Below, piece after piece: positions 1-12,310 of a stretch of DNA of 64,000 nucleotides (position 1 is its first letter; the number at the start of each line of letters is the position of its first letter). The position numbers were made by a program, and so were the translations under genes. The notes under the pieces are model-generated. The model had not been told where the DNA came from. It made no database searches and saw only the letters and a program-made list of their open reading frames with translations. Origin of the DNA: Pseudisothecium myosuroides (lineage: Eukaryota > Streptophyta > Bryopsida > Hypnales > Lembophyllaceae); NCBI GenBank assembly GCA_951799445.1, contig OX637296.1, forward strand, positions 7,006,001 through 7,070,000, written 5' to 3'.

Positions 1-448
1 GACTTCAATGGTGAAGAGATTTCACCCAAAAAATGATCTTGAAAACACCTTCAATGTACAGATTGCATGCGCAAGGGAGCCTTCTTTGCATAGATGTAGA
101 TGACATAAAATAAAATATTTTGAAATGCCCCTTGCACAAGGTAGAAACATGACTTCCTAATATGGAAATAGACCATAGAAATTTCAGCTCCAAATCATTA
201 AATTTGGAGACTCCGTAGTACTAAAATCCCTCAAAACTCAAACGTGACATATTAGTTTAAATGATTTTAAAATATAAAATGATTTCTGAATCTTTTTGAA
301 AAATATGAGATATGATTACATTCAAGAGAGGTATCTTCAATCAAAAATTTAAGTTCATGCAAGTCTTGCTTTAAAAGTTATTGCAAAAGAAAGCTTTGGC
401 ACTCCCTCTGTGACAATGTTTTAGTACCGGTCTTTCTTGCAATGACCC
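1..448 (-). mobile_element. Partial TIR element, GGGTCATTGCAAG family, cut by window edge
   Basis: The right terminus reads CTTTCTTGCAATGACCC, and the body matches, in reverse, the complete element at 33724-34469: both carry a GTGACAAT/TCACAATGGGAGTGAC-type block near this end and the GAGATTTCACC(C)AAAAAAT block. The other terminus lies outside the window. Confidence 0.65.
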
Positions 449-3151
449 CAGTCAATACTAAATAGAATTATCATACACCTAATGCATTCAATGAAAACCT
501 ACACATATCAATCTTAACTTCTTGAACTTTTTGTTTTCTTGTTGTATCCTATTGCATAAACATAAAAACTTCCATTCCAACAAACAACCTTTGTTGTACT
601 CACATGTCTCTATACCACCAAATTTGTAAAATGAAATAGACTATTCTAGACATAACTTCCCTACAAACCTTATCTAAATCCTATCCAATGTCCTTTATCA
701 TGAAATGACTTCTAAATCCAAACTAGATTTATTCAACTAGAATATATATTCTAAACCGCAAGACCACTCAAAATCTAAAATACAATATAACATGCAATAT
801 GTCTAAGTGCACGATGATCATGTGAGGTGGCCCAAAACTAAAAAAAACCTCAAAATATATAAGCAAAGTGAAAGAGGAAATCCATCCCAAACCTTAGTTG
901 TAGACATATGTGACAAATTCCCACTTGATCACAAACTTCAATATAATAGACAAAGCAATGTAAAGGAAGACACTGCACATCCAAATAAAATTGATGTAAT
1001 GGTGTGGAATCCAAAGAAAGCGGTAGCTTCCTATAAAAATGCATGAAGGACAATAAATCCCCTTGAAGCTATCAATATATTCCAAAATGTGCTCATATGT
1101 TGATGTCTGAATCCTAAAACCTAGTGAAGGTAAAAAAATATATCCATAACTAATCATCCAAGCTCCTTATCCTAAATCCTATATATATTATTTCTAAGAG
1201 AGTTCTAAGGCATCGTAATAATTAAGCAATGAGATTTAATGTTTATAAGCTTTACTTGTATGATATAAGAGCAGTATTTTGGAACTACTAGTCCTTGTAA
1301 GTGGTTCATTATTTATAAATCTTAGAATTAGTTCATTATTTATAAATCTTAGAATTAATAGACCCCTATCTTTGTACTCACGTGGTTTTGAAGACTTTCA
1401 CGCAATGCCCTCTCTGAACTAATGTGATGCCAAATCAAATTTGCAGTTTCTAGTGCAAAGAGAAAAATGAGAAAAAAATGGATTAATTGTGCGATCTAGA
1501 TGTAGGATCTTGCCTTGCAATACTATGAAAATGTGTAGTGAAATTTTCAATAACATCGACTATATAGATAGCAAGATCATAGAAATTGAAAAGATAGAAT
1601 TGACAAGATAGAAAGATAAATTTTTGTAAGCTCTCAACTAGAACTAATTAGTAGAATTTGAATTCTCTTGGCTTAAAATTTACACAACACAGATCTACAA
1701 TTTTTCAAGGAGGTACCATATATAACTATTTCCAAAACAATAGTCTTTTTATGTTTTACCTTACCAATGAACATGGAATGAATCAAAGTTCTCTTTGTAG
1801 ATGTTGTTTTAGATTACAAAAGACATATTTTAGTTAATTTTAAACTTATTTATTTTTTATTTCAAAAAAAATTCTATAACTTTTTGTTTTGTACTTAGGG
1901 TAGTATATTTTTTTCAAGGTCTAATAGGAAAAAAAATATATCTTTACAATGAAAGCTAGTCCATTACTACAACTTCAAAAAATGTTTTAAAAAACCACCA
2001 AAAATTTGACATCATGGGAACTTGCCTAAAGTTTTAAAAATCTTGCTATAGGATTTGAACCTTTAGAAATTAAGGATTAATGTAGTGCCAAATTAGTGAT
2101 ATCATGTGTGAAATAATTATGTCAAATCTATTGATGAGATAGAAATGGATAGAAATTAAAGAATTTAACTCAAGCTAAGGTAGGAGGTGCGTGAAGTCAC
2201 CATTTACAACCTAATTTGCAATGTTGGGGAGTTTGACCTCTTCAATTTCTTTTAGTAAATTTTCCTTGAATGAAAAATGGGATTGGCACCTAAGGTAAAC
2301 TACCCGATTCCAGTCTAAACTCTCATTATGGACATCTATGAAAAGCTCCACTCCAAGATGTTTGCATTAAAAAATAAAAATACAAATGAAAGAATTAATT
2401 GCTTACTTTACAGAGTTGATTGCATGAAATGAAGATAACATTTGTACAGAATGGGCAAAACGGCATGTGCTTAATTACTCACCATCATTGATTCACTCTT
2501 AGTTAGCTTCATATCAGTGCAAATCAATTTTTTTTTGGCAATATAAATTAGTAGTTGGTATAGAGGTCGTTATGGACTAGATTGAGCATGGGTTAAGTTG
2601 GGCATGGGTTGATAGAAACCTTACAACAACTATTTTTCTGATGCTGACAAGTGTGTCTACGGGTTAAAATGGGATGCCCAAGGCAGGATCCTTCTATAAA
2701 TTTTTAAAAAATCACATAAAGTCCAAAAATTATTCTTTCAATTGTTTCTTACTGCTTGTCTACCACTAAAATGTATTACCACATTTTCTGGATAGCAATA
2801 TCATAGTGTATTAGTCATTTTGCCCTTAATAGGGATACTTTACCTTCAAGTATGTAGAATGCACCCATTCCTGTCTGTGTACCTCGTTCTGTCTTCATGT
2901 AAGAATGGAGTACATTCTAGAAAGAAATGTGTGCCTTTGCTACATACTGACGGAATGTGGTAAACGAACGGGAATGGGTGCATCCACCCTTAATAATCCA
3001 AGGTTTTTCATATTTTTTGAACATTCATGAAGATTTAGGTATGTTTGCAAAGAGTGTTGTTACTAAGGGTCTTTAGAACAAATTTAGATCTACTTCTGGA
3101 CTAGATTCACATTGCAAACATCACCCCTAGCACCAAGTGCTAACATACCTT
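449..3151. other. Gene-free AT-rich intergenic DNA
   Basis: Apart from a small fold-back at about 2858-2986 no gene, RNA or element could be supported. Short frames at 807-1157 overlap on opposite strands and have no family resemblance. Confidence 0.5.
2858..2986. mobile_element. Small fold-back (MITE-like) element
   Basis: GAATGCACCCATTCC on the left and its near inverse GGAATGGGTGCATCC on the right, with the similarity continuing inward through TGTACC/CGTTCTGTC and the matching inverse. The arms are about 37 bp around a ~50-bp loop. No target-site duplication could be assigned. Confidence 0.45.
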
Positions 3152-3807
3152 AACCCCTAAATGCCCAAGGCACCAAATTTTGGTGTTGACAAAACTTTGA
3201 AGTTAAATAAAATCTAACCAAGTTGCTATTTTTAGTAATTTATATTTTTTTGAAAAATTCTTTTTGAAGTCTAGTTTTAGCATCAAAAATCCGATTTTGA
3301 AAATGATTGATTATGATTTTTCTATTCAAGATTTTGTGCAAGGGTACCCTTTGTAATCTTGACTTTCCGTAGTGTTGAGGGCTCTTGGAAATGAGCCTCA
3401 AATACACTAGATCTTGAAGAAAAAATTACATTAGAAATTCATTTAAAAAAACTGTAGAGTAGATTTTGAGTAGCCGTAAATTGATTGGGGGTTATGCATG
3501 TTAGGTCCTTCAACCTCATATTTTTTTTGTTGACCAACTTTTTAGATTTGGCATGTGAAAAGAGGATTGAAAGACTTTAAATCACTTTTGCAGTTTTAAC
3601 ACCCTCATGTTCAAACATTATAATCTTTCAATCCATAAATGATATTGTTGTGTTTTCTTTTCTATGTGAACTCTAATATGTTTAGTTAGAATTTATACGG
3701 TTACAATTTATAAAACATTGATACAACTTATCAAAATGTTGGCTTTTTGTTCAATTTAGAGCAAATTTCTAGAAGTTCAAAAAAGGCCTTGGGCATTTAG
3801 GGGTTAA
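3152..3807. mobile_element. TTAA-flanked TIR element, copy 1 (divergent interior)
   Basis: The ends are TTAA-CCCCTAAATGCCCAAGGC and the exact inverse GCCTTGGGCATTTAGGGG-TTAA. At 656 bp it is shorter than the ~0.9-kb copies, and its interior does not match theirs obviously. It may be a separate subfamily. No transposase frame. Confidence 0.7.
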
Positions 3808-4504
3808 ATTATGAATCTCGACGTTGGAATCACATAAGGTTCTTACTACTGTAATAGCATCCATTCTCCGATACGTTCACCGATGGTAAGCTTACATTGA
3901 AGAAAACAATGTCTAAGATAGGAGGTTGTAAAATGGAGTGGGCATTAAAATGGAACATGACTCAGAGGTACATTTTGCTTTCTTCAATGTACCACCTAGA
4001 TGCACATTTCAGGAGGTGGTCCATTTTGATGACCACAAATGACCACTTTTTTCCAACTTCAGAAATTTGTAACTAATTTCACAAAGGTCCAAAAAATATG
4101 AAACGACTTGGGTTCGATTTCAATTCCACTTGTCTTTCAAGGAAAATTTACTGAAAAATATTTCAAGATGTTTTACCTCCCCAAAATTCAGTTTCAGCGC
4201 TTAGATGCTCCATTTCTGAACCTCCTACCTGACCTTTGTGTTATAGAACGCTCTGGTCGCTCTTGCAGGTCCTCATTCTGACTCTACAGTAGGTCATGCA
4301 CGTTTACATGATATTTGTCTTTTGGGTTGTTGTAAACTGTAACTGTAAAACTAGAATCATAAATTCCTGCACTGAAATCTGCCCACGGATCTTGACTTTG
4401 AATCTCAGCAGCGATAACTTATATTGAAAAAAAAGAAGCTAGCCAGGCCACCTGTGGCTGGCAGGTTTGTATTTCTCCTTTTGCAATGAAATTCCGTTTC
4501 ATTT
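3808..4504. other. Gene-free DNA
   Basis: No feature recognised. There are mixed AT-rich stretches and a moderate rise in GC toward the right edge. Confidence 0.4.
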
Positions 4505-4590
4505 GTGCCAAAAAAAAACAAAAAAAAACAAAAAAACAAAAAACAAAAACACAAAAACAAAAACAAAAACACAAAAACAAAAACAAAAGA
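4505..4590. repeat. A-rich (CAAAAA)n microsatellite
   Basis: Repeated CAAAAA/ACAAAAAC units. They create the lysine/glutamine-rich spurious frames that start here. Not coding. Confidence 0.8.
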
Positions 4591-4599
4591 AGCTCACGG

Positions 4600-5941
4600 A
4601 GGTCGGTTTTCCTCCATCCACGTTGTGTCCATGTTTGTAGAAAAAAAAGGTTTGCAGAAAATTCTGTTTTGTTTCCCCCTTTCAGTTCAGAATCTGCACG
4701 TCACCGTCTGACCGTCAGCACCCACCACTCATCAGCAACAGAGTGGTGAGAGTACGACGAGACTTTGTTTGTGCTGTCTCTGGAACGTTCCTAGATTCAT
4801 AGTATTCTCCCTTGAATGCTAACTTAACTTAACATCTGGAGAAGAATTCTGCACTGAAGTTTCAGATGTGTACTTGCACTTGACTCACGAATATTAAGTC
4901 TGAAGAGTCTGAAGAAGTTTAATTTCGACACGGCACTGGAACTGCACGTACTTGCTTGATTGGGCTTTCTCGCAAACAATCTCGTCTTCTAGAACTTCAG
5001 TTTGTTGGTGCATTGACGAAAGCTTCGTGTACTATGAATTGGAGGAAAGTTTGGGCTTGACGGAATCTACCAGAGTAATGTCAGTGCTACAGTACTACAA
5101 GGACTACCGGTACATGAACTTCGGGTTTTTGAAAACTAGAGCTCAACGTAACTGTCAGTGCCATTCTGTATAGTAAAGGATTCCTGATAGAAGCAAAAAA
5201 TCGCAGGCGCATCACTATTTTTTGTTACTAAGCAAGCCATTGTGTGGTTACGAAGTAGTCGATTACGAGTGCTGCTTTACAATTTGCAGATTTGTGACCA
5301 AGTTCGGTGCAAGGGAATTGTTCTCTCTGTCTCGATCTGTCTCTCTCTCTCGCGCGCGCGAGCCCTTGTAGTGTTTTGGTACCACCCCATTTTGAAATCG
5401 CCATTTTGCGAGCTCGGAAGGGCATTCTTTTGTTTGTGTTAGCATTCAAACCAAACGGCACAAATTTCCGCATTCTAAAGCCTGCAACAATAGTCAGAGA
5501 CAAGTGTAGGAAGCGCCGGTGCAAGCTCGAGCTCATAGGCCCCGGAAGTCCCTGAAACTACTCCTTAGAATCCGCGTCACCCTGTTCTAGATATCGACAT
5601 CTGTGCCTCTCGCGAAAAATTTCACAGTCGCAACGCCATACAGAATCTTTGCACAAGATTCTAAACCCATTCGCAAGAGAACAAATTACTACAGTAGCAT
5701 CACAATCTCTGCCACGATCTAGAGCCAACGTGCTTTTAGATCTCAAGAGCAGACGTGCTTCCAGCAGCATGTTTTAGGGTTGCCTTTGACTTGGGAGTCT
5801 CAGAATGTGACGAGTTCTCGATTTTTTTTGGGTTTCTCGCAATTTTTTTGGGCACTAAGCCCTAAAATGATAACTTAGTCTTCATTATCCCCTCCGCCTG
5901 TTTCCTCCTCGCTATTCAGATTTCGTGTGGTACCCTAAACG
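4600..5941 (+). promoter_or_regulatory. Probable promoter and 5' leader region of the lipase gene
   Basis: This interval is richer in GC than the DNA to its left and lies directly upstream of exon 1. It carries a CT/CG-rich microsatellite, a feature common near plant transcription starts. No convincing TATA box was found. Short open frames here, such as 4952-5173 and 5242-5555 on either strand, show no recognisable domain. Confidence 0.35.
5321..5362. repeat. CT/CG microsatellite
   Basis: A run of TCTCTCTC followed by CGCGCGCG in the presumed promoter or leader of the lipase gene. It explains the RERDR- and SLSLAR-type low-complexity frames on both strands. Confidence 0.7.
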
Positions 5942-5959
5942 ATGCGCAATCTGCTCTAG
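5942..5959 (+). other. Five-codon upstream ORF in the lipase leader
   Basis: An ATG at 5942 opens a frame of five codons ending in TAG at 5957-5959, 35 nt before the inferred main start at 5995 and out of frame with it. If the transcript starts upstream of 5942 this could lower translation of the lipase. The transcript start is not known. Confidence 0.35.
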
Positions 5960-5994
5960 TTTTAGGTTCTTTTGTGTGGAAGTTTTGTGCGGTC

Positions 5995-8900
5995 ATGGTG
6001 CTGCTGATTGTAGCAGGCACGCTCGGGGTGCTCTTCTACGGTCGATGGCTTTGGTCGAGAGGAAATGAAGGGAAGAAGGTTGGAAGTGCTGTGGAGTATG
6101 ATCCACGGCATGCGTTGGACGAGGCTGCTGCAAGGCGGGCGGCCAGGGCGGATTTCTATCGGAGCCACAAGCATTTCGACCATACTTGCCCGCCTGTGTG
6201 TGAAAATTTTCCCCGTTTTGCCTGCAGTTTTGTTCCAGCACTTCCTCTTTGAGTCCTTGCATGCCTATGATTCTGCATTGCTTGAGTTCAAGCAAGCATT
6301 CTGTAACTTTGGCTTCTGTTTGATAGCAGTCTAAAGATTTTCGTGAAATCCGAGGCGCAGTATTTTGAATGTTTGGTCTTGTCGTGTGTAGCAAAGCGAA
6401 GCAGAGAAGGAGCTCACTGTCACCGAGGTGCGTCGCATCGAACTCTCCGCTTCTGATTTTTGAATTTTGCTGTTTTCGTAGAGTCTGGTGCTTGCGACCC
6501 GTTGTTCTTTTTTGGATAGGAATTTTGATGTTTTCTCAGGGTCTGGTGCTTACTGCCGGTTTTCTCTTTCTGGGTTCGAATTTTGCCGTTTTATTGGAGT
6601 CTGATGCTTACTACCCCTTGTACTCTTGGGATTGGAACTTTGCCGTTTTCTCAGATTCTGAAGGTTACAACCTCTTCTCTTTCTTGGATTTGAATTTTTG
6701 CCGTTTTCTTGGAGGCTGATGCTTACAACCGGTTTGTCATTTTGGATTTGAATGTTGCCCGTTTTCTGGGAGTCCGATTCTTGCAACCGGTTGTCCTTCT
6801 TGGTTTTGAATTTTGCAGTGTTCTGAGAGTCTGGTGTTTAGCAGTACTGGGTTTCAGACTCTGTGGAATGTACTAGGTGATGTGAGCCTCATGATGAGAA
6901 GTAACTGATACCGAGTCACGGTAGTGCTTAGGGACGTTGTTTCCATAACGAGGCTGTACCTTCATATTATCGGATGTAACCTCAGTGATTGTTAGATCCT
7001 GTTCAATCTTGCTCAAGTAGGGGTCTTAATTAAATGAAGGACGCTGTAGCTATTGAGAAGGACAATGCTATGAGATATAACCAAATTCACCGTATCCAAT
7101 GCTTGGGTGTGTGGAGAAGTAGGCTCCATTGAGGTTAGGAGATGCATTCTGTGGTACTGGCTTTCAGTTCAATGCTGATTGAGATGTGTCCAAAAGTCTG
7201 GACAGTGAAAGTGTCACCATTAACCCTTGAAGGTCCGAGCAACTGTGAATGGGTTGCTTTTTCTAAAGGAATGTCACATCATGGACTTTAATAATAGGGT
7301 TATATAATTATTTGCCGTCTCCCTCACCGAGGTAATGGCATTGTGTTGATTGAGTGTTGTGGATGTTGCCTTGCGCAAGGACTAGTCTTCTTTTTGATCG
7401 CTTTATTACATGCTAAGTGATCACTACTTGGGGTTACTGTATTGGTGAATTTCTCTATTGGTGATGAATGTTGTGAAAGACGACTCGTGAATTCATCTTA
7501 ATTCTTTCCAACATTCATTAACTCAAGGTTTGAAATTTAATAGTTCTTGTTGATTAGGGTTTCTCAATGTTGGTGGTTTATTCTTTGGTTTTGAAGAAAG
7601 CGATTTGATACTATTGATTTTTTTTTTTCATTCACCAGTGGCTGCTATCACCTAGCTCACGGAGGTGAATTTTGATTTTTGATTTGAAAAGAAGTGAACT
7701 CATCTCCCTCTTTGTAGGATCTCATATCCAACTTCGTCGGATTCACCGCTCCATTTTCCTGTCTTGACATCCACTATTGTTGAAAACACGCTTTCAAAGA
7801 AAGTTCCACAAGTGAGGTACTCACTCTGCTTGATTTTCTTGCCCTTTGCAGACGTATGTGTTAAACTCCAGGGGCGTGGAGATTTTTGTGAAGAGTTGGG
7901 TGCCTGCACAGTCCAAGCCCCATGGCGTGGTGTTTCTCTGCCATGGTTACGGTGATACGGTCACCTTTTACGCTGAAGGTTTTGTCACTGTCGCCCATCC
8001 TTGTGAATGAAAGAAAATCTTTCTATGGTTGTAAAATCATGGCTTGAAATAGAGCGGCTTACACTGGATAGATTGAACGTATGTTCGCTTTGAAGGTTTT
8101 AGGAGTTATGCAAAGGTATACCTAAATTCATTCCTATGATCCTTACGGACATCACTCCTAACATCAAGTGTTTACATACAGTTACTCTCTCTAGTGCAAA
8201 CCACTTTATTTCAATCCATTTTTTTATTGCACCGATCATCCTGTCAATATAGAATTCCACTTACTTAGAATTTAATGACTCAATGGCGACACTGTTCACG
8301 CTCCCTATCTCAATTCAAGGACACGTAGGATGACTTCCTTATTCTCATCAGAACCCACACTAGAGTAGAGCTTGCTAAGTTTGTACGTTGTTTTTTGTAG
8401 TTGATACTAGATGCAGGACGGTTGAGTGCATGAAAAAATCACTCAAAATAGATGAAAAATGGTTAATTTTTTGGGCGAGGAGGGACGGTATTTCAACCTA
8501 AATTTTGCATTTTTGAAAATAAGGTATGTCGTGGGTTTTTTTTCCCAACTAATAGAGGGTCTGGTCTAGATTGGACTGGTACTAACCTGAGAATTTGCTG
8601 CAGGGGAAGCAAGGACACTGGCGTTAGCTGGGTACGCGGTCTACGGCATGGATTACCCCGGATTTGGCATGTCCCAAGGACTGCATGGCTATATACCTAA
8701 TTTCGACGAGCTTGTGGATGATGTCATTGAGCAGTACCGCACTATCAAAGGTAAACTTAATCTAGAAGAAATTAATTATGGTCCTGTTTGTTAAAATGGC
8801 ATATTTCGGAGTGAAATTGTGACAGTCAAATGCCTTGAGCTTTGAAATTGGGTCAAATTCACTTGACTTTGCCATTTTAACAAATTTGAGGATAAGAGCT

Positions 8901-11900
8901 CATTTGTGCAATGAAAATGCTTATGTCATGTGCAAGGGTGCGTTCTTGGTTCCTAGAGTAGGCCCCCCAAACCGTATTTAGGTACTTCTTTGCATTCAAT
9001 TCCAACTCATTGATTGTTACTGTCTTTTCTCTACTCCCATTCCTATTGCAGGTCAAAATAGACTTCAGGTAACATGCTTACATGTTCAAAAGTTTGGGAT
9101 AGAATGAATAACAGTAGTGGACCCTATTCTAGAACTTCGAACACAACATGACTTTTAAGCATGTCCTACGTCATTATCTTTCCCTTCTAGAGTTTTGGAA
9201 TGCAGTTCTACAATTCCCTTCTTCTGCAAGCGAGCTTCAACATCTGTGGCGATTTTCAAGCTTGTTTTTCGCCACCGATTTTACCCTCGCTAATCCTCTT
9301 GTTAATCGTAGTCTTAACGTAACTATTACCAGAATGTTCGTGTAGACATACACTCTATTCTGTCCAATCCTCCACAGAAGCCTACTATCAATGATTTTTC
9401 TCTGCAAAACGATGACCTCCAACCCCTTTCAGAAGACCATGAAAACCAACTTTGAACTTCAAAAGGAGGGTTTGTTTTTTATTTTTTTTGTGTGTGTGGG
9501 GGTTGCAGGTCGTGCGGAGTTGCAGGGTCTGCCTTGCTTTCTGTTTGGTGAGTCCATGGGAGGGGCGGTGGCGCTGCGAGCTCACCTGAAGGAGCCTTCC
9601 TTGTGGGACGGCGCCGTGCTGGTGGCGCCCATGTGCAAAATCGCCGAAGCCATGTATCCGCCGTGGATCCTCGTGCGCATCCTTATTGCCCTGTCTTGCG
9701 TCATTCCCAAGGCCAAACTGGTGCCAGGACAAAGCATTGCTGCAATCGGATTCAGAGACCCAGTCAAGAGAAAACTCGTAAGCTTATTGCTATCCTATTT
9801 GGTGTCACTGCCTAAACCCTAAACCCTATTTTAAGTCACCGTAAGCTATAGTTTTGTATTAGAGTTTTGTTTTTATATTGGCGAAGAGTAGCGTATTATG
9901 TGAGGACAAGGGAACTCAGGGGAGGGATCCCTGATAAGGAGAGTGAAGCTTGTCAAGCGAAAACTCGGACTTTACGTTTTCTAGCCATCGTGTTCATTCT
10001 ATTTGGTGTTTCTGCCTGTACTAAGTTATTATAAGCTATAGTGTTGTATTGGAGCTTTGTTTTTATGATCAGCGAAGTGTAGGGTAGTTCCTGAGGACAA
10101 GGAAACTCAAGGAAAAGATGCCTGTTGAGGAGGGTGAAGCTTGACAAGGAAGAGGTGTTTTTCGAATTCCTGAGGGCGAGGCTATTAGCCAGCATGAACC
10201 ACCATTGGCAAATTTGCATGAACTCGGTGAATTTTTGGTGGATGATTGCAGAGTGTCCGGTTCTGTGGGGAAATCTGTGGAACATATTAGTCTGCAGTAG
10301 GATTCAGTCGTTTGCTGTTCATTCTGTTTTGTGCCACTGCCTAAACTAAGGCACCTTAAGCTGTAGTTTTGCATTGGAGTTCTCTTTTTTTTATCAGCGA
10401 AGAATTGGGTAATGCATGAGGACAAGGGAATTTAGGGAAAACATGCCTGTTAAGGAGGGTGAAACTTGACAAGGAGGCGATGTTTTCCTGAATTCCTGAG
10501 GGCCGAGGGTATTAACCAGCATGAACCAACATTGGCAAGTTTGAATGAACTCGGTGAATTGTCAGTGGTTGCAGAATGTCTGGTTATGTGGGCAAACCTG
10601 TGGAACATATTATTCTGCAGTAGAATTCAGTGGTTTACGTTCATAGAATCCACTCAACATGATGAATATTGGAGCTTTAGTATTAGGGAAATAATGATTT
10701 TTTTTTTTTTTTTTTGTGTGTGTGATTATAGCTTTAAGTGACTTGATTTAGGTAGTGATGATTTAGGTAGTGATACTGAATAGAATAAGTGGTGCAGCAA
10801 CCGTATTTGTAGCTAGGCGGTACCATAAGCCGATGCTGAAACTCTTCATCCTAATAAATCCTAATTTGATTGTTTTCCCTGATTTTCTTGACATTTCATT
10901 ATTCTTGCAGGCCGATTCAAACCCGGTTGCGTATGTGGGAAACCCTCGCATCCAAACTGCTGTTCAAATGCTCCGGATCACTGAACGTCTCGGTAGCAAA
11001 TTGCAAGAGGTATGATCCACTTCATTCTCCATCAATGTGGCACTGAACCTAGGTTTTAGGTCAGCAGTGGATTCATTACTTCCCTGAATAGAGCGTTGTT
11101 CATACTAAGAGGAATCTTTATTGTGATAAAAGATACCTTCTTTGTTCTCATAAGTTCTTATTTCACTCCTAGCCATTTTGATTCTTCCATCCTCGTCATG
11201 ATTTTCTCTATCATTCTATAAGCTCGACATACGTCTTCACAATTTTCTTTCAAATACATGGTCGCCAAGGTCAAGATGTTATGTTGATTGATTGACTGAT
11301 TGATTTTTGCCCATAAAGATTTGTTTTTGGGCTCCTACTAGTTCTCTTTCATTTTCTCCAAGCCATTCGTTTATTCCACCATCTTCTCCTGTATTCTCTC
11401 CATCATTCTAATAGCTCCTCCTAAGTTCACATGATTTCTTCCAAAAAGACGATCTCCCAACTAGTTCAGGAATGTTATTTTGATCAATCGATTGATTTAT
11501 CTTGTCTTTAAAGATTCATTTTTTGTTCTTTTAAGTTCTCCTCCATTCTCTCATTCACCACCACCTTCTCCAGTATTCTCTCCGTCATTCTCTCTCAGGC
11601 CTCACATGGTTTCTTCAAAAATTGGTTCAAGAATGTTATATTATCGATGGATTGTGCAGGTTTCCTTGCCATTGCTGGTGCTTCACGGCGCCGGCGACCG
11701 TGTCACGGACCCGGCCATCAGCAAGCTGCTGCACGAGAAGGCAAAGTCTGCAGACAAGACTTTGCGACTCTACGACGATGCGTGGCACTGTCTGCTGCAG
11801 GGCGAGCCGGATGACATGATCCACAGCGTGATGCGTGATGTGATCCAATGGCTGGATTCGCACGCAGCCGCGAAGACGAAGGCGTTTCCGCAGCAGAGCC

Positions 11901-11995
11901 AGAAGGAGTTTGACGACCGGGTGGCGAGAGCTGTTCCCAGTTTGATCAATTTCGGTAAATTCAATGTAGAGAGAAAGAACTCCAACCGCTTTTAA
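5995..11995 (+). CDS. Monoacylglycerol lipase-like alpha/beta hydrolase, seven exons
   Basis: Inferred exons: 5995-6195, 6392-6427, 7852-7978, 8604-8750, 9509-9777, 10911-11009 and 11660-11995; all introns are GT-AG and phases join, giving 404 residues. The ATG at 5995 is the only upstream in-frame start. Residues 2-20 are a hydrophobic, probably membrane-anchoring segment. Then follow NSRGVEIF (84-91), the oxyanion HGYG (110-113), MDYPGFGMSQG (137-147), the nucleophile GESMGG with Ser186, VLVAPMCKI (207-215), GDRVTDP with probable catalytic Asp306, and AWHCLLQGEPDDM with His336. This is the plant MAGL/lysophospholipase/caffeoylshikimate-esterase-like group. The PGFG variant in place of GHG is, from memory, normal for one plant subclade. 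Likely role: hydrolysis of monoacylglycerol or a related ester at a membrane; the true substrate cannot be read. Exons 3-7 are firm. The exon 1 donor and the 36-nt exon 2 are less certain. The exons are much richer in GC than the flanks. Confidence 0.9.
6392..6427 (+). CDS. 36-nt microexon (exon 2) of the lipase gene
   Basis: Bounded by a T-rich tract ending TAG and by a GTGCGT donor. It reads QSEAEKELTVTE in phase 0, which joins in frame to exon 3 (TYVLNSRGVEIF) and supplies the acidic stretch expected just before the hydrolase fold. An in-frame TAG directly upstream means the frame cannot extend further left without splicing. A direct exon 1 to exon 3 splice would also keep frame, so skipping is possible. 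Confidence 0.6.
6455..6845. repeat. Seven-copy ~58-bp minisatellite in lipase intron 2
   Basis: Copies begin near 6457, 6519, 6577, 6635, 6692, 6751 and 6808, each with a core like GAATTTTGCCGTTTTCT followed by a GAGTCTGATGCTTAC-type block. The array lies just after the microexon donor at 6428. Short ORFs on both strands here come from the repeat. Confidence 0.85.
9798..10650. repeat. Tandem repeat in lipase intron 5 (three copies, ~324-bp full unit)
   Basis: Copies start near 9798, 10001 and 10325 at a conserved CACTGCCTAAAC-like block followed by TAAGCTATAG. The first copy is shortened to about 200 bp. The second and third are full length and share ACCAGCATGAACCA, TGAACTCGGTGAATT and GTGGAACATATTA blocks. 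The first copy includes TAAACCCTAAACCCTA, two telomere-like heptamers. Confidence 0.8.
11125..11659. repeat. Three-copy ~193-bp tandem repeat in lipase intron 6
   Basis: Units begin near 11130, 11320 and 11513 with an AGATTCATTTTTTGTTCT-like block, then ATTCTCTCCATCATTCT and a (G/A)TTCAAGAATGTTAT-like tail. The third unit runs straight into the splice acceptor of exon 7 (AG at 11658-11659), so the acceptor region is itself derived from the repeat. The long open frame starting at 11480 is mostly this intronic repeat read through; only 11660-11995 is exon. Confidence 0.75.
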
Positions 11996-12004
11996 GGCTG
12001 GTGG

Positions 12005-12310
12005 AGTTTAATCTTGGAAGGACGAGGCCTGTGACTAAGGTAGTTGGCCAAAAATCATCAGATTCTTGGATGAATAGATGCATTCTTCATTTCTATAATT
12101 TTCTTGGAAGTCATTTTTTGGGGATATTTTTTGTCCTCCGGAGTGTTTCAAGGTTAAGATCTTAATCTTGGAAGGACGTGGTGTATGATTGAGGTAGTGG
12201 ACCAAACATTTTCAGATTCTTGGATGAATAGGTACATTCTTTGTTTCTACAAAATTCCTTAAAAGCCATTCATTGGACACTTTTTGTGTTGTTTAGCGTT
12301 TGTCAATTAA
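12005..12310. repeat. Two-copy ~150-bp tandem duplication after the lipase stop
   Basis: AATCTTGGAAGGACG recurs at about 12012 and 12162, each followed by AGATTCTTGGATGAATAG and a matching tail. It probably lies in the 3' UTR or just beyond. Confidence 0.8.

Noticed and set aside
5974..5994. Start of the lipase at a GTG codon
   Set aside because: Plant nuclear genes start at ATG; the first in-frame ATG is 5995.
9810..9828. Telomere-like repeat TAAACCCTAAACCCTA
   Set aside because: Only two heptamers inside an intronic tandem repeat; no sign of a telomere or a meaningful interstitial array.
11480..11659. Upstream part of the 171-codon frame ending at 11995
   Set aside because: This part is intronic tandem repeat; family similarity starts exactly after the AG at 11659.
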